A DNA stretch of 64,000 nucleotides from Gammaproteobacteria bacterium (GTDB taxonomy: Bacteria; Pseudomonadota; Gammaproteobacteria; SZUA-140): the NCBI GenBank assembly GCA_020847075.1, contig JADLCS010000062.1:16450-80449 (forward strand), read 5' to 3'. Shown piece after piece: positions 15,301 through 24,205 of the stretch (positions within the stretch are counted from its first letter, which is position 1; each line of letters starts with the position of its first letter). Both the position numbers and the translations under genes were made by a program. The notes under the pieces are model-generated. The model was not told the DNA's origin. It did no database searches and was given only the letters and a program-made list of their open reading frames with translations.

Positions 15301-18300
15301 CCCGGCTGCGGGATATATATATTTCCATCCGGCCCCGTCGCGATGCGCTCCACGTATATCGCGGTATTCATCGGCAGGCTGTGGTCGGACACGGAACCTC
15401 CGAGACCGTTTCCGACGATAGTATTGATAACGCCATCGGGACCTATTTTCCGGATCCTCTGATTGGTGGCGTCCGCGACGAGCAAGTTGCCATCCGCGTT
15501 CATGGCGAGGCCGCTTGGATTCCGGAGCGTGGCCGAGGTCGCCGGACCACCGTCCCCGGAAAACCCGAAGACCCCGGTTCCGGCATAGGTGTGTATGATT
15601 CCGGCAGGGTCGATGCGACGGACACGCTGATTATTCGGTTCCGAGAAAATCAAACTGCCGTCAGGCGAAACGATCATGTCGTCTATCGTCGTCAATCGCG
15701 CCTCCAAGGCCGGAATCCCGTCACCGTTATAGCCGTTCTGCCCGGTCCCCGCGAAATACCTGACGACGCCGGCGGGCGTAATCTCGAATATTCTGTTACG
15801 CCCCGCGACATACATCCGCCCGTCTGCCCCGAACGCCATGTCGCTGGAAAAGGACAACATGAAGTCCGTAGCGAGACAGCCGTCTTCGGTACTGATCCGG
15901 GAAGGGCGTCCGGTCTCCGGATCCAGCTCACCCGGACAGCCGGACACTATGACACCCTCACCCGGAAGCGATTCCCCCGATCCAACGACCGTGGTCACGA
16001 TGCCATCGGCGCCGACCCTACGTATTCTTCGATTTCCCGTATCGCTGATATAAAGCGCCCCATCCGTTCCGATCGAGACACGCGAAGGCTCATCGAACCG
16101 CGCCGATATTGCCGGCCCCCCATCTCCGCTGAAACCCGAGATACCGGTGCCGGCATAGGTGCTGATCACCCCGTCCGGCGCGATACGCCGGATACGGTGG
16201 TCGAGCGGATCGGCAATATACACACTGCCGTCACCCCCGACCGCAACGTCCATCGGGCTCTCCAGCCGGGCCTCCAACGCGGAGCCTCCATCACCGCCAT
16301 GCCCCGAAGAGCCATCGCCGGCGACCGGCACGATGACCCGATTCAGTTCGAGATAACGATTATCGGCGCTGCGTCTTTCACCGTCGCCTTTCTGCAGTAT
16401 CTGCCCGTTCGGATCATAGAAATGATGCGCGGAAAGCGTCCATCCGCCCATCCCCTGCCCCCTGGCATCCCAGGTATCTGCTGGCGCCAGCTTCAGGGAG
16501 TGACCATACGTCATACGGACATCCCCACGCTGCCGGCTCGCGGCCTCGTTCAGACCGGCGATGCTGATGCGGGAAAAGGCCTCTTCCATGGAGGGCGGGT
16601 AGTACACGAGGGGGTAGACATACTCGACCTCGATATAGGCATTCTGAAGCCCCTGCATGCGACGGCCATAGGCATCTTCACCATCCCAGGTGAACGTCAC
16701 CGTCTGATTCGTCGCGGGCGGATAGGTCTGCTGGAATCGACGACCGCCCACGCGGACGCGCATGACGATCGATCTCAGCGACGCGGGCAGGGTATCGCCG
16801 CTGATTCTGACCTGGAGAGTATTCGCCGTTTTTCGGCCCGGGACACGGTCGCTGCGATAATTCAGTGAAAAAGGAGTGCCCGCGATCGCTATCCTTTCTC
16901 CCAGGATCTGATTCTGGCACTCGATGATCGAACCACCCCGGCATTCGGGGTTATCCAGTTTCTCGGATCCTTCGGCCAGGATGTCGACCCTCGGCACATC
17001 CGCGTCCACGGGGGGACCAAAGGGCCAGTTGTAATCCCAGGGGGAAAAGTGATCGACGGGGACACGCCATAGACTCTTCCCCGCGGCGTACAGGGATGCC
17101 AGCCGCTGCCGTTCCTCATCGGTGATGCCCAGTCCTTCCAGCGAAGACGCGCTGGCCGGCGTGCCGCTGCCGTCTATATCCAGGCTCGCCAGGCCGTTAC
17201 CGGCGTCGAGGATCCGGATGATCAACCCATTCCGGGAGGCCACCCAGGCCGCCTTGCTTCGATCGTAGTACCCCGAGGGGACGATCCAGCCCACGGGGAA
17301 ATCGAGGAAATTATCCACATAAGTGATGACCGATTGATTGAACCGCACGCTCTCGGCGCCGGCGGCGCGCGCCTCGTCCACACTGAAATCGACGGCATAG
17401 GTGTATCCGCTCGCCGGCGGCAATTCCGCGGGCATTGCCTGGGTCCCGCTCGCGCCCACCGTATATTCCGTTGCCCGCACGCTCAAGGCCTCAAGCCCCC
17501 GGACCGAGCCGTCCGGCATCCTCATCTCGGCCCTCGTCCCGCGCGGGAACAGGAGGGTCGCCCGCCTGACGCCATCGGCATCGTTCATCACACTGCCACG
17601 CGCGACCTGCATGCCGGGGGCATTCATATCGATCGTCGTGACGGAAGGATCGACCGGGATCACCACCACATCCGGAAGAATCCTGTAATCCTGCCACGGC
17701 ATCTCCACGGCACGCTGCACGGGAAGATATCCCTGGCGTTCGTAATTCATGGTCAGATATCCGCCGCCATTGACGACCAGATCGAACATGCCGTCTGAAC
17801 GCGTCAGGGTCCGTCCATACTCGGGATGCCCGTGGACCGTCACGGAAACACCGGATACCGGACGATCGGCCCGATCGAGCACCCGCCCGCGCGCGACGGC
17901 GACCCGACGGGGGTCGATCGTCTCCGGCGACATGCCCGTCTGAATCGGAGTGCTCCCGGTATAAAGAAAGCGGATGGATTCGGAAAGGTTCGTCGCCACG
18001 GTCGGGTCGAGCGGAGGGGCGATGGAAATCGGATCCGGCGGCAATACCCCTCCCGGGACATCTGCCCGCCGTTTCGGGTCGCTCCCGGCCCCTATCTCGG
18101 CGCCATCATCGAAACCATCCCCATCGGTATCCGCATTGAGAGGATCCGTGAGAAACCGCCCGACCTCCACCCCATCGGACAGGCCGTCTCCATCCGAGTC
18201 CGGATTGAGCGGATCGGTATGATGCAGATTGACCTCATCGCCGTCACTGAGGCCATCTCCGTCGGAATCGGCCGATCCCGGGTCCGTCCCGAGTACCCGC

Positions 18301-19625
18301 TCCTCCTCATCAGGGACGCCATCGCCATCGGTGTCCGGAACGGCGCCGGGCCCAGCATCGATCTGAACGGTATCCGGCTCACTGTCCAGGAGGCCGTCGC
18401 CGACGATGAGCTGAACCACATAAATACCCTCGACATCCGCCACCAGAACGGGTGTTTCCGTGTCCCCGTCCCGAAGGACCGCGCCGCTGCCCGCAGGAAC
18501 GCTCACGAGCGACCACCGGTAACTCAAGAGATCCAAGTCCGCATCGCTGGATCCTCCTCCATCCAGGGTTATCGGGTCACCGATGAAGGCATGGATATCC
18601 TCCCCGGCCTCCGCGACCGGGCGCGAATTCCGGGTGGCGATCACGACGCGATCCGGCGGGCTGGACTGATGCCCATCGTCCACGATGAGATCCAGCTCAT
18701 ATGTCCCGGGCTGATCGACATAGAACGCGGGTCGATCTATAAAGGGATTATCCAGAACGGCCATACTCCGCTCCGGGCGCGCGACGAGAATCCACTGATA
18801 TCCCAATGGATCACCGTCGGCGTCCGTCGATCCGCTCCCATCGAGCAGAACGGTATCCCCCACGGATACGGTCCGATCCGGGCCGGCATGAGCGACCGGG
18901 GTCGAATTCAGCGTGGATATCCTCACCGTATCCGGAACGCTGTCCACATGACCGTCATTGACGACCAGCCCCGCGACATAATCGCCAAAGGCATCCACCG
19001 TGAAACTCGATCTCGGTCCATTGTTCCCCGAGACCACGGCGGAACTCCCCGAGGGAACGGAATCGAGGCTCCAGCGATAGCTCAGGATATCCCCATCCAG
19101 ATCCGTCGACCCGGAACCGTCCAGCGTGACGGTATCGCCGATATAGGCCGTGATATCCGGCCCCGCCTCGGCCACGGGGGGCGTATTGCCTGGACCGGAG
19201 ACCGGGCGATAGACCCTGGAAAAAAACCTCAATGCGGCATTACGCTGCGGTTTTCTGAAAATGACGACACGGGCATGCCTCTCTCCTGGGGAGAGCACGG
19301 CATCGAGGATAGGATGGAACGGAATCCCCTCCGAGCTGGACGTACCCGGCCAGATCACCGAGGCAGAAGCAGGAGAGATATTCTCCACGGCGAGATAAAG
19401 AGGTCCCCGGATCGGCTTTCTCCCCGTGTTGGAGAAAGTCACCACATACGTCTCATAATTATTGAACGGATTGAAATCGGTCTTTCTGGAATCCACGACG
19501 ACGTCGCGCGCCGGCTGCATTCCGGCCAATGAAACCGCCGTGTGCGCGTGCACATTCGAAACCGGAGCCCCCAGCCACAGGGCAATCCCCAAGCCCACGA
19601 CGGAAATACGACCATACGCTTTCAT
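12318..19625 (-). CDS. Giant secreted RHS-repeat protein with PKD, TSP3 and NHL domains; probable polymorphic toxin
   Basis: A 2435-residue protein. A Sec signal peptide (1-27) is followed by three PKD/Ig-like domains (about 148-240, 241-333 and 334-425, each with a PVAEAGPD or PVAHAGPD start), thrombospondin-type-3 calcium-binding repeats (430-520, DTDGDGVPD and related), a carboxypeptidase-regulatory-like fold (575-660), a six-bladed NHL region (about 1095-1450), many YD/RHS repeats (about 1475-2250) and an RHS core ending GYVLDDPINRFDPDGK near 2337. The last 99 residues (12318-12617) are a variable tip with glycine-zipper-like stretches (IGGSIVGGIVGGL) and hydrophobic helices. It lacks the PAAR domain of T6SS Rhs proteins, so Sec export and surface display, teneurin/WapA-like, is more likely. 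A GGGAGAGGGG site precedes the ATG. Confidence 0.88.
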   Translation of the reverse strand: MKAYGRISVVGLGIALWLGAPVSNVHAHTAVSLAGMQPARDVVVDSRKTDFNPFNNYETYVVTFSNTGRKPIRGPLYLAVENISPASASVIWPGTSSSEGIPFHPILDAVLSPGERHARVVIFRKPQRNAALRFFSRVYRPVSGPGNTPPVAEAGPDITAYIGDTVTLDGSGSTDLDGDILSYRWSLDSVPSGSSAVVSGNNGPRSSFTVDAFGDYVAGLVVNDGHVDSVPDTVRISTLNSTPVAHAGPDRTVSVGDTVLLDGSGSTDADGDPLGYQWILVARPERSMAVLDNPFIDRPAFYVDQPGTYELDLIVDDGHQSSPPDRVVIATRNSRPVAEAGEDIHAFIGDPITLDGGGSSDADLDLLSYRWSLVSVPAGSGAVLRDGDTETPVLVADVEGIYVVQLIVGDGLLDSEPDTVQIDAGPGAVPDTDGDGVPDEEERVLGTDPGSADSDGDGLSDGDEVNLHHTDPLNPDSDGDGLSDGVEVGRFLTDPLNADTDGDGFDDGAEIGAGSDPKRRADVPGGVLPPDPISIAPPLDPTVATNLSESIRFLYTGSTPIQTGMSPETIDPRRVAVARGRVLDRADRPVSGVSVTVHGHPEYGRTLTRSDGMFDLVVNGGGYLTMNYERQGYLPVQRAVEMPWQDYRILPDVVVIPVDPSVTTIDMNAPGMQVARGSVMNDADGVRRATLLFPRGTRAEMRMPDGSVRGLEALSVRATEYTVGASGTQAMPAELPPASGYTYAVDFSVDEARAAGAESVRFNQSVITYVDNFLDFPVGWIVPSGYYDRSKAAWVASRNGLIIRILDAGNGLASLDIDGSGTPASASSLEGLGITDEERQRLASLYAAGKSLWRVPVDHFSPWDYNWPFGPPVDADVPRVDILAEGSEKLDNPECRGGSIIECQNQILGERIAIAGTPFSLNYRSDRVPGRKTANTLQVRISGDTLPASLRSIVMRVRVGGRRFQQTYPPATNQTVTFTWDGEDAYGRRMQGLQNAYIEVEYVYPLVYYPPSMEEAFSRISIAGLNEAASRQRGDVRMTYGHSLKLAPADTWDARGQGMGGWTLSAHHFYDPNGQILQKGDGERRSADNRYLELNRVIVPVAGDGSSGHGGDGGSALEARLESPMDVAVGGDGSVYIADPLDHRIRRIAPDGVISTYAGTGISGFSGDGGPAISARFDEPSRVSIGTDGALYISDTGNRRIRRVGADGIVTTVVGSGESLPGEGVIVSGCPGELDPETGRPSRISTEDGCLATDFMLSFSSDMAFGADGRMYVAGRNRIFEITPAGVVRYFAGTGQNGYNGDGIPALEARLTTIDDMIVSPDGSLIFSEPNNQRVRRIDPAGIIHTYAGTGVFGFSGDGGPATSATLRNPSGLAMNADGNLLVADATNQRIRKIGPDGVINTIVGNGLGGSVSDHSLPMNTAIYVERIATGPDGNIYIPQPGDSRVYVVAALYPRFSGENISIPSSDGNEIYRFDPYGRHLDTINAYTGSVLYRFGYDDANYLTEIEDGDGNRTSIERNPTDHGVVAIDSPDNLRTTVSLTGEGYLASVTDPMGETHEFTYLSGGLLQGMMDPRNNRSLMQYDAFGKLVRDEDGLGGYWDLSRVPLPRGHQVNMTSALNRTTVYQTEEIVFNPLDVSAVGGEIRRIIHPDGAQTRRTSYDDGRTVSVDADGTVISTRSGPDPRLGMLAPIMTQMTTTTPSGLSSSVNAGRTIIPAADLVMRDALDVNGRVTSLIYDVAANTHTTTTPESRIGVVEVDDQGRILKRIVTGLDPILYAYDPRGRLMTIAQGVGAGARSIALSYDADGFLDTVTDALGRVTALDHDPAGRITRQVLPGDRTIRYAYDPNGNLVSILPPGREAHLFEYTAVNLDARYSPPDLSGVTTVTQYHYNLDKQPTLVERPDGQSVAYGYDPGGRLSALDFSQGRYLYTYGQATGQLTRIAAPGVDLSYTWDGFLPLSETMSGEVSGIVSYAYDNNFWWTGIGVNNDMIAYGYDDDGLMIHAGDLAIAREASNGLLSGTSLANLTTTETYNTFAESVGHTASVGGDPIAGYEYERDALGRITSKVETLNGVSLSESYAYSQAGHLISVTRNGISTAWGYDANGNRTHRNGVLIAVYDEQDRLSSFGAASYSYTGNGELASKTEAGVTTVYGYDALGNLRHVGLPGDIDIDYVIDGRNRRIGKKAGGVLVQGFLYQDQLNPVAELDGSGRVVSRFVYGEKPNIPSYMIKNGVTYRILSDHLGSPRLVVNADDGSIAQRIDYDAWGRVINDTNPGFQPFGFAGGIHDQHTGLVRFGARDYDPETGRWTAKDPIRFQGGDTNLYGYVLDDPINRFDPDGKVIQAIPATIGGSIVGGIVGGLTKAAQTGSIFSKDVGKAVVSGALGGASLALTASGVPALIKILSGTLFDLAIQSGLISWSISDAMADEFGLEAQYSCF

Positions 19626-20313
19626 CCCCTCTCCCTCCGATCAGATTCCCTGGCGATTGCCTGGCCCCCCTCCCGCCTCATCAGGCCTGCATGAAGCGAA
19701 GGGGAAATGTCGGACAGAGGGCGGCGATCTCGGGCATCCGTCGGATACCCTTCATTTCAGCGCGCGCGACGCGGGCCCGGCCCATTGACCGGACCCATGC
19801 GAACAGGAGTCGAAGAACTCCAGAAGCCGAAGTGAACCATCGGACGACACTCCCTGTCGTACTTGTCCTCCTTCCTGGAGGGCGGGGCCCTGGCCGGCGC
19901 GGCCGGACCCATGGGCTCATTTATGACGCAACTCCGGGCGCGGATCCATTACCCATGAGTTCTAAGCCTGATGGTCTAGAGCCGACCCTGTAAGTCTAGC
20001 GCCCGCCATCGAGAAAACGGGGATGGGGGCGGCGACATTAACTCATTGAAAGGCAGAAACCCTGGATCCCCACCTGCGCGGGGATGACGGGTTGATGCCT
20101 CTGTGCGAAAAGCAGCCTGGTCTGTTCGAAACAAGTGACAAGAGCCCATCTCAATATCAGTCACGAATAAAGAAACAGGCGTCATCCCCGCGCAGGCGGG
20201 GATCCGGTGACTTTTGACGGGAAAATCCTGATCGTGCCGGAAGACGGTCCGACACCTTCCACGATCACGCGGGGCACCGGGAAACCAACCCCGGTGGCAG
20301 GGAACTGTGGATA
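19626..20313. other. Intergenic region upstream of the RHS gene
   Basis: About 690 bases without a credible gene. The region next to the RHS start provides its ribosome binding site. Near 20061-20210 lies an inverted pair of a GTCATCCCCGCG-type repeat, listed separately. GC-rich dyads around 19880-19915 may fold, but I cannot assign them to a known RNA. Confidence 0.4.
20061..20210. repeat. Inverted pair of GTCATCCCCGCG-type repeats
   Basis: At 20061-20091 a unit reads CTGGATCCCCACCTGCGCGG followed by GGATGACGGG, and at 20179-20210 nearly the same unit occurs in opposite orientation (GCGTCATCCCCGCGCAGGCG, then GGGATCCGG). The two copies flank about 90 bp. This type of palindromic intergenic repeat is common in proteobacterial genomes. 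Confidence 0.75.
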
Positions 20314-21393
20314 TCAACGAATGACGGAATAATCCCTCGGGTCCAGCTCGCTGTCGCGCCCCAGCACCATATCCGCCATGAGCCGCGCGCTCGCCGGTGC
20401 GAGCAGCAGGCCGTTGCGGAAGTGTCCGGCGTTGAGGAACAGACCCTGCACCCCGGGAACGTGGCCTATATAAGGTATCTCGTCCGCGGAGCCGGGGCGC
20501 AGGCCGGACCAGTGCCGCTCGATCCCGCAATCGGCAAGGAGCGGGGCCAGGGATTCGGCCGCCCGCCGCAACTCCTCGCGCGCCTCCGGCGTGGTCTCCT
20601 TCTCGAAGCCCGCCTCCTCGACCGTGCTGCCGAAGAGGACGAGGCCATCGCGGCGCGGGATCGCGTAACGCCCCGCGGCGAGCAGGATGCGGCGGATCGC
20701 GCCGGGTACGGCGCGGTAGAGCAGCATCTGTCCGCGCACCGGCCCCACGTCGATGCGGATATCGAGTTCTTCCAGCACGCGGCCGCTCCAGGCGCCGGCA
20801 GCGACGATGACGACGTCGGCGCGCAGGATCTCCCGTCCCGCGTGCACCCCTTCGATGCGATCCCCGTGTCGCAGCAGGGAAGTCACCGCGGTCTGTTCAT
20901 ACAGCCGCACGCCGCGGCGCTCGAGATCGGCGCGCAGCGCGCGGATCAGGCGCGGATTGCGGATCTGCGCCACCTCGGGGAGCCACAACGCGCGCCCGGC
21001 GGGCCGGCAGGCGGGCTCGAGCGCGGCGATCCGGACCGGGTCTCCGATCGATTCGAGCGCGATGCGATGCCGCGCCGCCCATTCCATCGCCGGACCGGAC
21101 TCGTCGGTATCCAGCACGAGCAGGCCGCTGCGCTCCCATTCCGGATCGATGCCGGTCTCCGCGGCCAGCTCCCGCGCCAACTCCGGGTAATGGCGCTGCC
21201 CCCAGGCGGCCAGGGCCGTGACCGGTTCGGGCAGGCGCCAGGGGTAGAGCGGCGAGAGGATGCCGCCCCCCGCCCAGGAGGCTTCACCGCCGAGGGCGCC
21301 GCGCTCGACGAGGTGCACCCGGCAACCCGCCCGCGCCAGTTCGCGCGCGCTCAACAGGCCGATGACGCCGCCCCCCACAATGATGCATTCCAT
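20314..21393 (-). CDS. thiO: Glycine oxidase ThiO
   Basis: A 359-residue FAD-dependent amine oxidase of the DAO family. The Rossmann FAD motif is at the very start (IIVGGGVIGLLSARELARAG), the GGEASWAGGGILSPLYPW segment follows, and the C-terminal region has HWSGLRPGSADEIPYIGHV and NAGHFRNGLLLAPA, typical of ThiO. ThiO oxidises glycine to iminoglycine for thiazole synthesis in thiamine biosynthesis. The start at 21393 is preceded by GGAG and sits directly before the FAD motif; the upstream extension is rejected. In Pseudomonas thiO also lies beside fimT, so this is conserved gene order. No TPP riboswitch is visible upstream. Confidence 0.92.
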   Translation of the reverse strand: MECIIVGGGVIGLLSARELARAGCRVHLVERGALGGEASWAGGGILSPLYPWRLPEPVTALAAWGQRHYPELARELAAETGIDPEWERSGLLVLDTDESGPAMEWAARHRIALESIGDPVRIAALEPACRPAGRALWLPEVAQIRNPRLIRALRADLERRGVRLYEQTAVTSLLRHGDRIEGVHAGREILRADVVIVAAGAWSGRVLEELDIRIDVGPVRGQMLLYRAVPGAIRRILLAAGRYAIPRRDGLVLFGSTVEEAGFEKETTPEAREELRRAAESLAPLLADCGIERHWSGLRPGSADEIPYIGHVPGVQGLFLNAGHFRNGLLLAPASARLMADMVLGRDSELDPRDYSVIR

Positions 21394-21600
21394 CGAGATC
21401 TCCGCCCCCGCTCCCCCGGCGCGGGCGCCGCGCCGGAACATGAAATATTTCACAAAAGCGGCCGATATGAAAGGGACGAAAGATCTCGGCCGGAGAAGAT
21501 TTCATTGATTATTCAAGCAATAAAACCGTTCATCCGGCGGCCGCGACCGCCCGTCCGAATTCAAATGACCCGCCGCGGCGCGGGTGGTATCACTGTAGCC

Positions 21601-22086
21601 ATGTGAAAAGCGCATACAGGCGTCACCCTGATCGAGCTGCTGATCACCCTGGTCATCGCCGGACTGTTGCTGGGCATGGCAGTGCCGTCGTTCACGGCGA
21701 CGATACGGAACAACCGCCTGACCGCCGAGGCCAACAACCTGGTGACCGCGTTCAATATCGCGCGCTCCGAGGCCGTCAAGCGCCGCGGCACGATCACCGT
21801 CTGCCCCAGCACGGACCAGGAGAGTTGCAACGGGGATAGCTGGGACGACGGCTGGATCGTACTGGACGACGGCGCGAACGAGGTCATCCAGGTCTTCTCC
21901 GCGATGAAGGGCAGCCCGACCATCGACAGCACGGCGGACAGCGTGCAGTACACGGCGGCCGGTTTTCTGAGCGGCGGCGCCGCCGTATCCATCGGGATCT
22001 GCATGGAGGGCAGCGACGAGGGTCGACAGATCAACATCACCGCCACCGGACGGCCGAACAACGTGACGCCGTATCCCGAGTGTTGA
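21601..22086 (+). pseudogene. fimT: FimT/GspH-family minor pilin with TGA at codon 2
   Basis: The frame encodes a class III prepilin: after the leader comes HTG|VTLIELLITLVIAG, then a GspH/FimT-type body ending VTPYPEC. Reading back from the pilin motif in the same frame, the only upstream start is ATG at 21601, and the next codon is TGA, then AAA GCG CAT ACA GGC. With CGA in place of TGA the leader would read MRKAHTG, a textbook prepilin leader. The next in-frame ATG (21667) lies inside the hydrophobic helix and would delete the peptidase site. The gene is therefore broken by one nonsense codon, or the base is a sequencing error. It is the first gene of the fimT-pilVWXY1Y2E cluster. Confidence 0.75.
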
Positions 22087-22100
22087 GGAGGAACCCGAGG

Positions 22101-22577
22101 ATGCTCTCACTACGACATCAAAAACCCGCCGCCGGCACGGAGCGCGGCTTCACGCTGATCGAGGTCCTGGTCACCGTGATCATCCTGGCGATCGGCCTGC
22201 TGGGCCTCGCCGGGCTCCAACTCGGCGGCCTGCGCTACAGCTTCAGCGCCTACCAGCGCTCCCAGGCCACGATCATGGCGAACGACATCGTCGATCGCAT
22301 GCGCGCCAACCGCACCGTCGCGGAGGCGGGCGCCTACGACATCGACATCGGCGATGACCCCAGTAACGTGAATTGCACCGGCGCTGGCAAGAACTGCTCC
22401 GCGAGCTCGATGGCCGATGCCGACCTGTACGAATGGAAACAGGCGCTCGCCGCTGTCCTCCCCACGGGAGACGGCTCCGTGGGACGGAATGGCGGTCTCT
22501 TCGTCATCACGATCCAGTGGGACGACACCCGCGGCGAAGAGGAACCCAAATCCCTGGCGGTGGAGACGGCGCTATGA
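22101..22577 (+). CDS. pilV: Type IV pilus minor pilin/modification protein PilV
   Basis: A 158-residue prepilin from ATG 22101, with AGGAGG about 8 bases upstream. The leader ends in ERG|FTLIEVLVTVIILAIGLLGLAGLQL, the hallmark of PilV/GspI-type minor pilins, with glycine at -1 and glutamate at +5 for PilD processing. PilV is part of the minor-pilin priming complex that starts type IV pilus assembly and presents PilY1. Its stop codon overlaps the pilW start (ATGA), showing translational coupling within the operon. Confidence 0.92.
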   Translation: MLSLRHQKPAAGTERGFTLIEVLVTVIILAIGLLGLAGLQLGGLRYSFSAYQRSQATIMANDIVDRMRANRTVAEAGAYDIDIGDDPSNVNCTGAGKNCSASSMADADLYEWKQALAAVLPTGDGSVGRNGGLFVITIQWDDTRGEEEPKSLAVETAL

Positions 22578-23614
22578 ACCCGATACGACTCGATCACCCA
22601 TCGTCCCGCCGCCAGCATGGCCTGAGTCTCGTCGAACTGATGGTGGCGATCGCCATCAGCCTGATCCTGCTCGCCGGCGTGCTGCAGATCTTCCTCAGCA
22701 GCAAGACCTCCTATCGCCTGCTCGAGGCCACCTCGCGCGTGCAGGAGAACGGCCGCTTTGCCATCGACTTTCTGAGCAAGGATATCCGCATGGCGGGGTT
22801 CATGGGGTGCTACCGCGGAGATGTCGCGAGCATCGAGACGATACTCAATGACCCGACCGACTTCGAGTGGGACTACACCACGGCCATTCAAGGTTATGAA
22901 TGGACTGGGGCCGGCTGGGATCAGGCATTGCCAGCATCGATCACGGGCCAGGTACGCAATGGAACCGACGTCATCGTCACGCGTGGCCTGGCCGGGGATG
23001 GAGTCAGTCTCGTCTCCCCGTTTACCGATGCCACTCAGATCTCCGTCGGGGCGGATGGAGGCAATCTCCTCTCTGGCGATATCGTGGTAGTCAGCAATTG
23101 CAATCAAGTCTCGATCGGCCAGATCACGACGGCCACGAACAGCGGTTCCGGTTTCGATCTGATTCATTCCGCGGGTGGATCCAGCCCAGGGAACAGCACA
23201 TCGGATTTCACCAATATCTTCGGATCCGGCTCCGAAATCGCGCGCTTCCAGACCGTTGTTTACTACATCGGTACCGGTGCCAGTGGGTCCCCCGCCCTGT
23301 TCCGTCAATCCCTTGCCACGGGCGGGTCGATGCAGGACCAGGAACTGATCGACGACGTGGAAAACATGCAGGTGTATTACGGTGAGGATCTCGATAGCGA
23401 CGGGATCGCTAACCGTTACGTCGGGGCCGACGACGTTGGGAACATGGGCGATGTCGTCAGCGTACGCATCAGCCTACTGCTGCGTTCCATGGACAATATC
23501 GCCTCCGATCATCAGACCTACGCCTATGACGACACGGACACCACGGCGGAAGATCGCCGGATTCGCCGCATATTTAACACTACGATCAAGATCCGCAACA
23601 GAGGCCTGCTCTGA
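22574..23614 (+). CDS. pilW: Type IV pilus minor pilin PilW
   Basis: A 346-residue minor pilin. The prepilin motif QHG|LSLVELMVAIAISLILLAGVLQIF is followed by the SKTSYRLLEATSRVQENGRFA stretch and FLSKDIRMAGFMGC, which are typical of PilW. The long C-terminal domain is consistent with the largest of the minor pilins. The ATG at 22574 overlaps the pilV stop by four bases; upstream sequence in this frame belongs to pilV out of frame. With PilV, PilX and PilE it forms the tip complex of the pilus. Confidence 0.92.
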   Translation: MNPIRLDHPSSRRQHGLSLVELMVAIAISLILLAGVLQIFLSSKTSYRLLEATSRVQENGRFAIDFLSKDIRMAGFMGCYRGDVASIETILNDPTDFEWDYTTAIQGYEWTGAGWDQALPASITGQVRNGTDVIVTRGLAGDGVSLVSPFTDATQISVGADGGNLLSGDIVVVSNCNQVSIGQITTATNSGSGFDLIHSAGGSSPGNSTSDFTNIFGSGSEIARFQTVVYYIGTGASGSPALFRQSLATGGSMQDQELIDDVENMQVYYGEDLDSDGIANRYVGADDVGNMGDVVSVRISLLLRSMDNIASDHQTYAYDDTDTTAEDRRIRRIFNTTIKIRNRGLL

Positions 23615-23623
23615 ATTCAGGGC

Positions 23624-24157
23624 ATGGAATACCCCCCTATGAACGGAAAATTTCCCAGACAACGCGGATCCACGCTGGTCATCAGCCTGATGATCCTGAT
23701 CGTGATGACGCTGATCGGGCTCACCGGAATTACCTCCTCCACCATGGAGGAAAAGATGGCCGGCAACACGCGCGATCAGGCCCTCGCCTTTCAGGCCGCC
23801 GAGGCCGCATTGCGCGATGGCGAGGCCTATTACCGGGATGTCATCGACACCGAAACCGCGTTCAACGATGCCGACGGCCTGTACAAGGACGCGGATCATG
23901 ACCCGTTCTCGAGTGCGACCTGGTCGGATGCCATGACGTATTCCGGAACGATTTCCGATGTCGCCAGCCAGCCGCGCTACATCATCGAACGGGTCGGGCC
24001 CGTGACTATCGGAGAATCCAATGAAGGCCTTGAAATCAAAAGTTACGGCGAAGGCGTAGGCCGGCCGACCGCCGCGCGCATTACCGCTCAGGCCACGGGC
24101 GGCACCACCAATACCCAAGTGATTCTGCAGTCATATTACTCAAAGCGTCTGGATTAA
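23624..24157 (+). CDS. pilX: Type IV pilus minor pilin PilX
   Basis: A 177-residue protein with a PilX N-terminus: QRGSTLVISLMILIVMTLIGLTGITSSTMEEKMAGN followed by ALAFQAAEAALRDGE. PilX-type pseudopilins lack the canonical glutamate at +5, which agrees with the STLVI sequence after the glycine. The start at 23624 could equally be the ATG at 23639; neither has a strong ribosome binding site, as expected if translation is coupled to pilW, which ends 10 bp upstream. PilX joins the minor-pilin complex with PilY1. Confidence 0.88.
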   Translation: MEYPPMNGKFPRQRGSTLVISLMILIVMTLIGLTGITSSTMEEKMAGNTRDQALAFQAAEAALRDGEAYYRDVIDTETAFNDADGLYKDADHDPFSSATWSDAMTYSGTISDVASQPRYIIERVGPVTIGESNEGLEIKSYGEGVGRPTAARITAQATGGTTNTQVILQSYYSKRLD

Positions 24158-24205
24158 ATTACCCAGGATTCAGGGCCACGCACAAGGTTTCTCGGGAGTC
24201 CCATC

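Noticed and set aside
12765-19532. Long plus-strand open frames antisense to the RHS gene
   Set aside because: The GC-rich, repetitive RHS gene gives long antisense frames. They contain no recognisable domains, start sites or promoters.
19681-19920. 79-codon minus-strand frame upstream of the RHS gene
   Set aside because: Arginine-rich shadow-like composition, no ribosome binding site, no known motif.
20061-20210. Inverted GTCATCCCCGCG units considered as a CRISPR array
   Set aside because: Only two units, in opposite orientation, with no regular spacers and no cas genes.
21603-21839. GTG-started frame at 21603 as a possible real start of fimT
   Set aside because: This frame gives an arginine-rich nonsense peptide and is out of frame with the conserved VTLIELL pilin helix; it would need a frameshift, whereas a single C-to-T change at codon 2 explains the data more simply.
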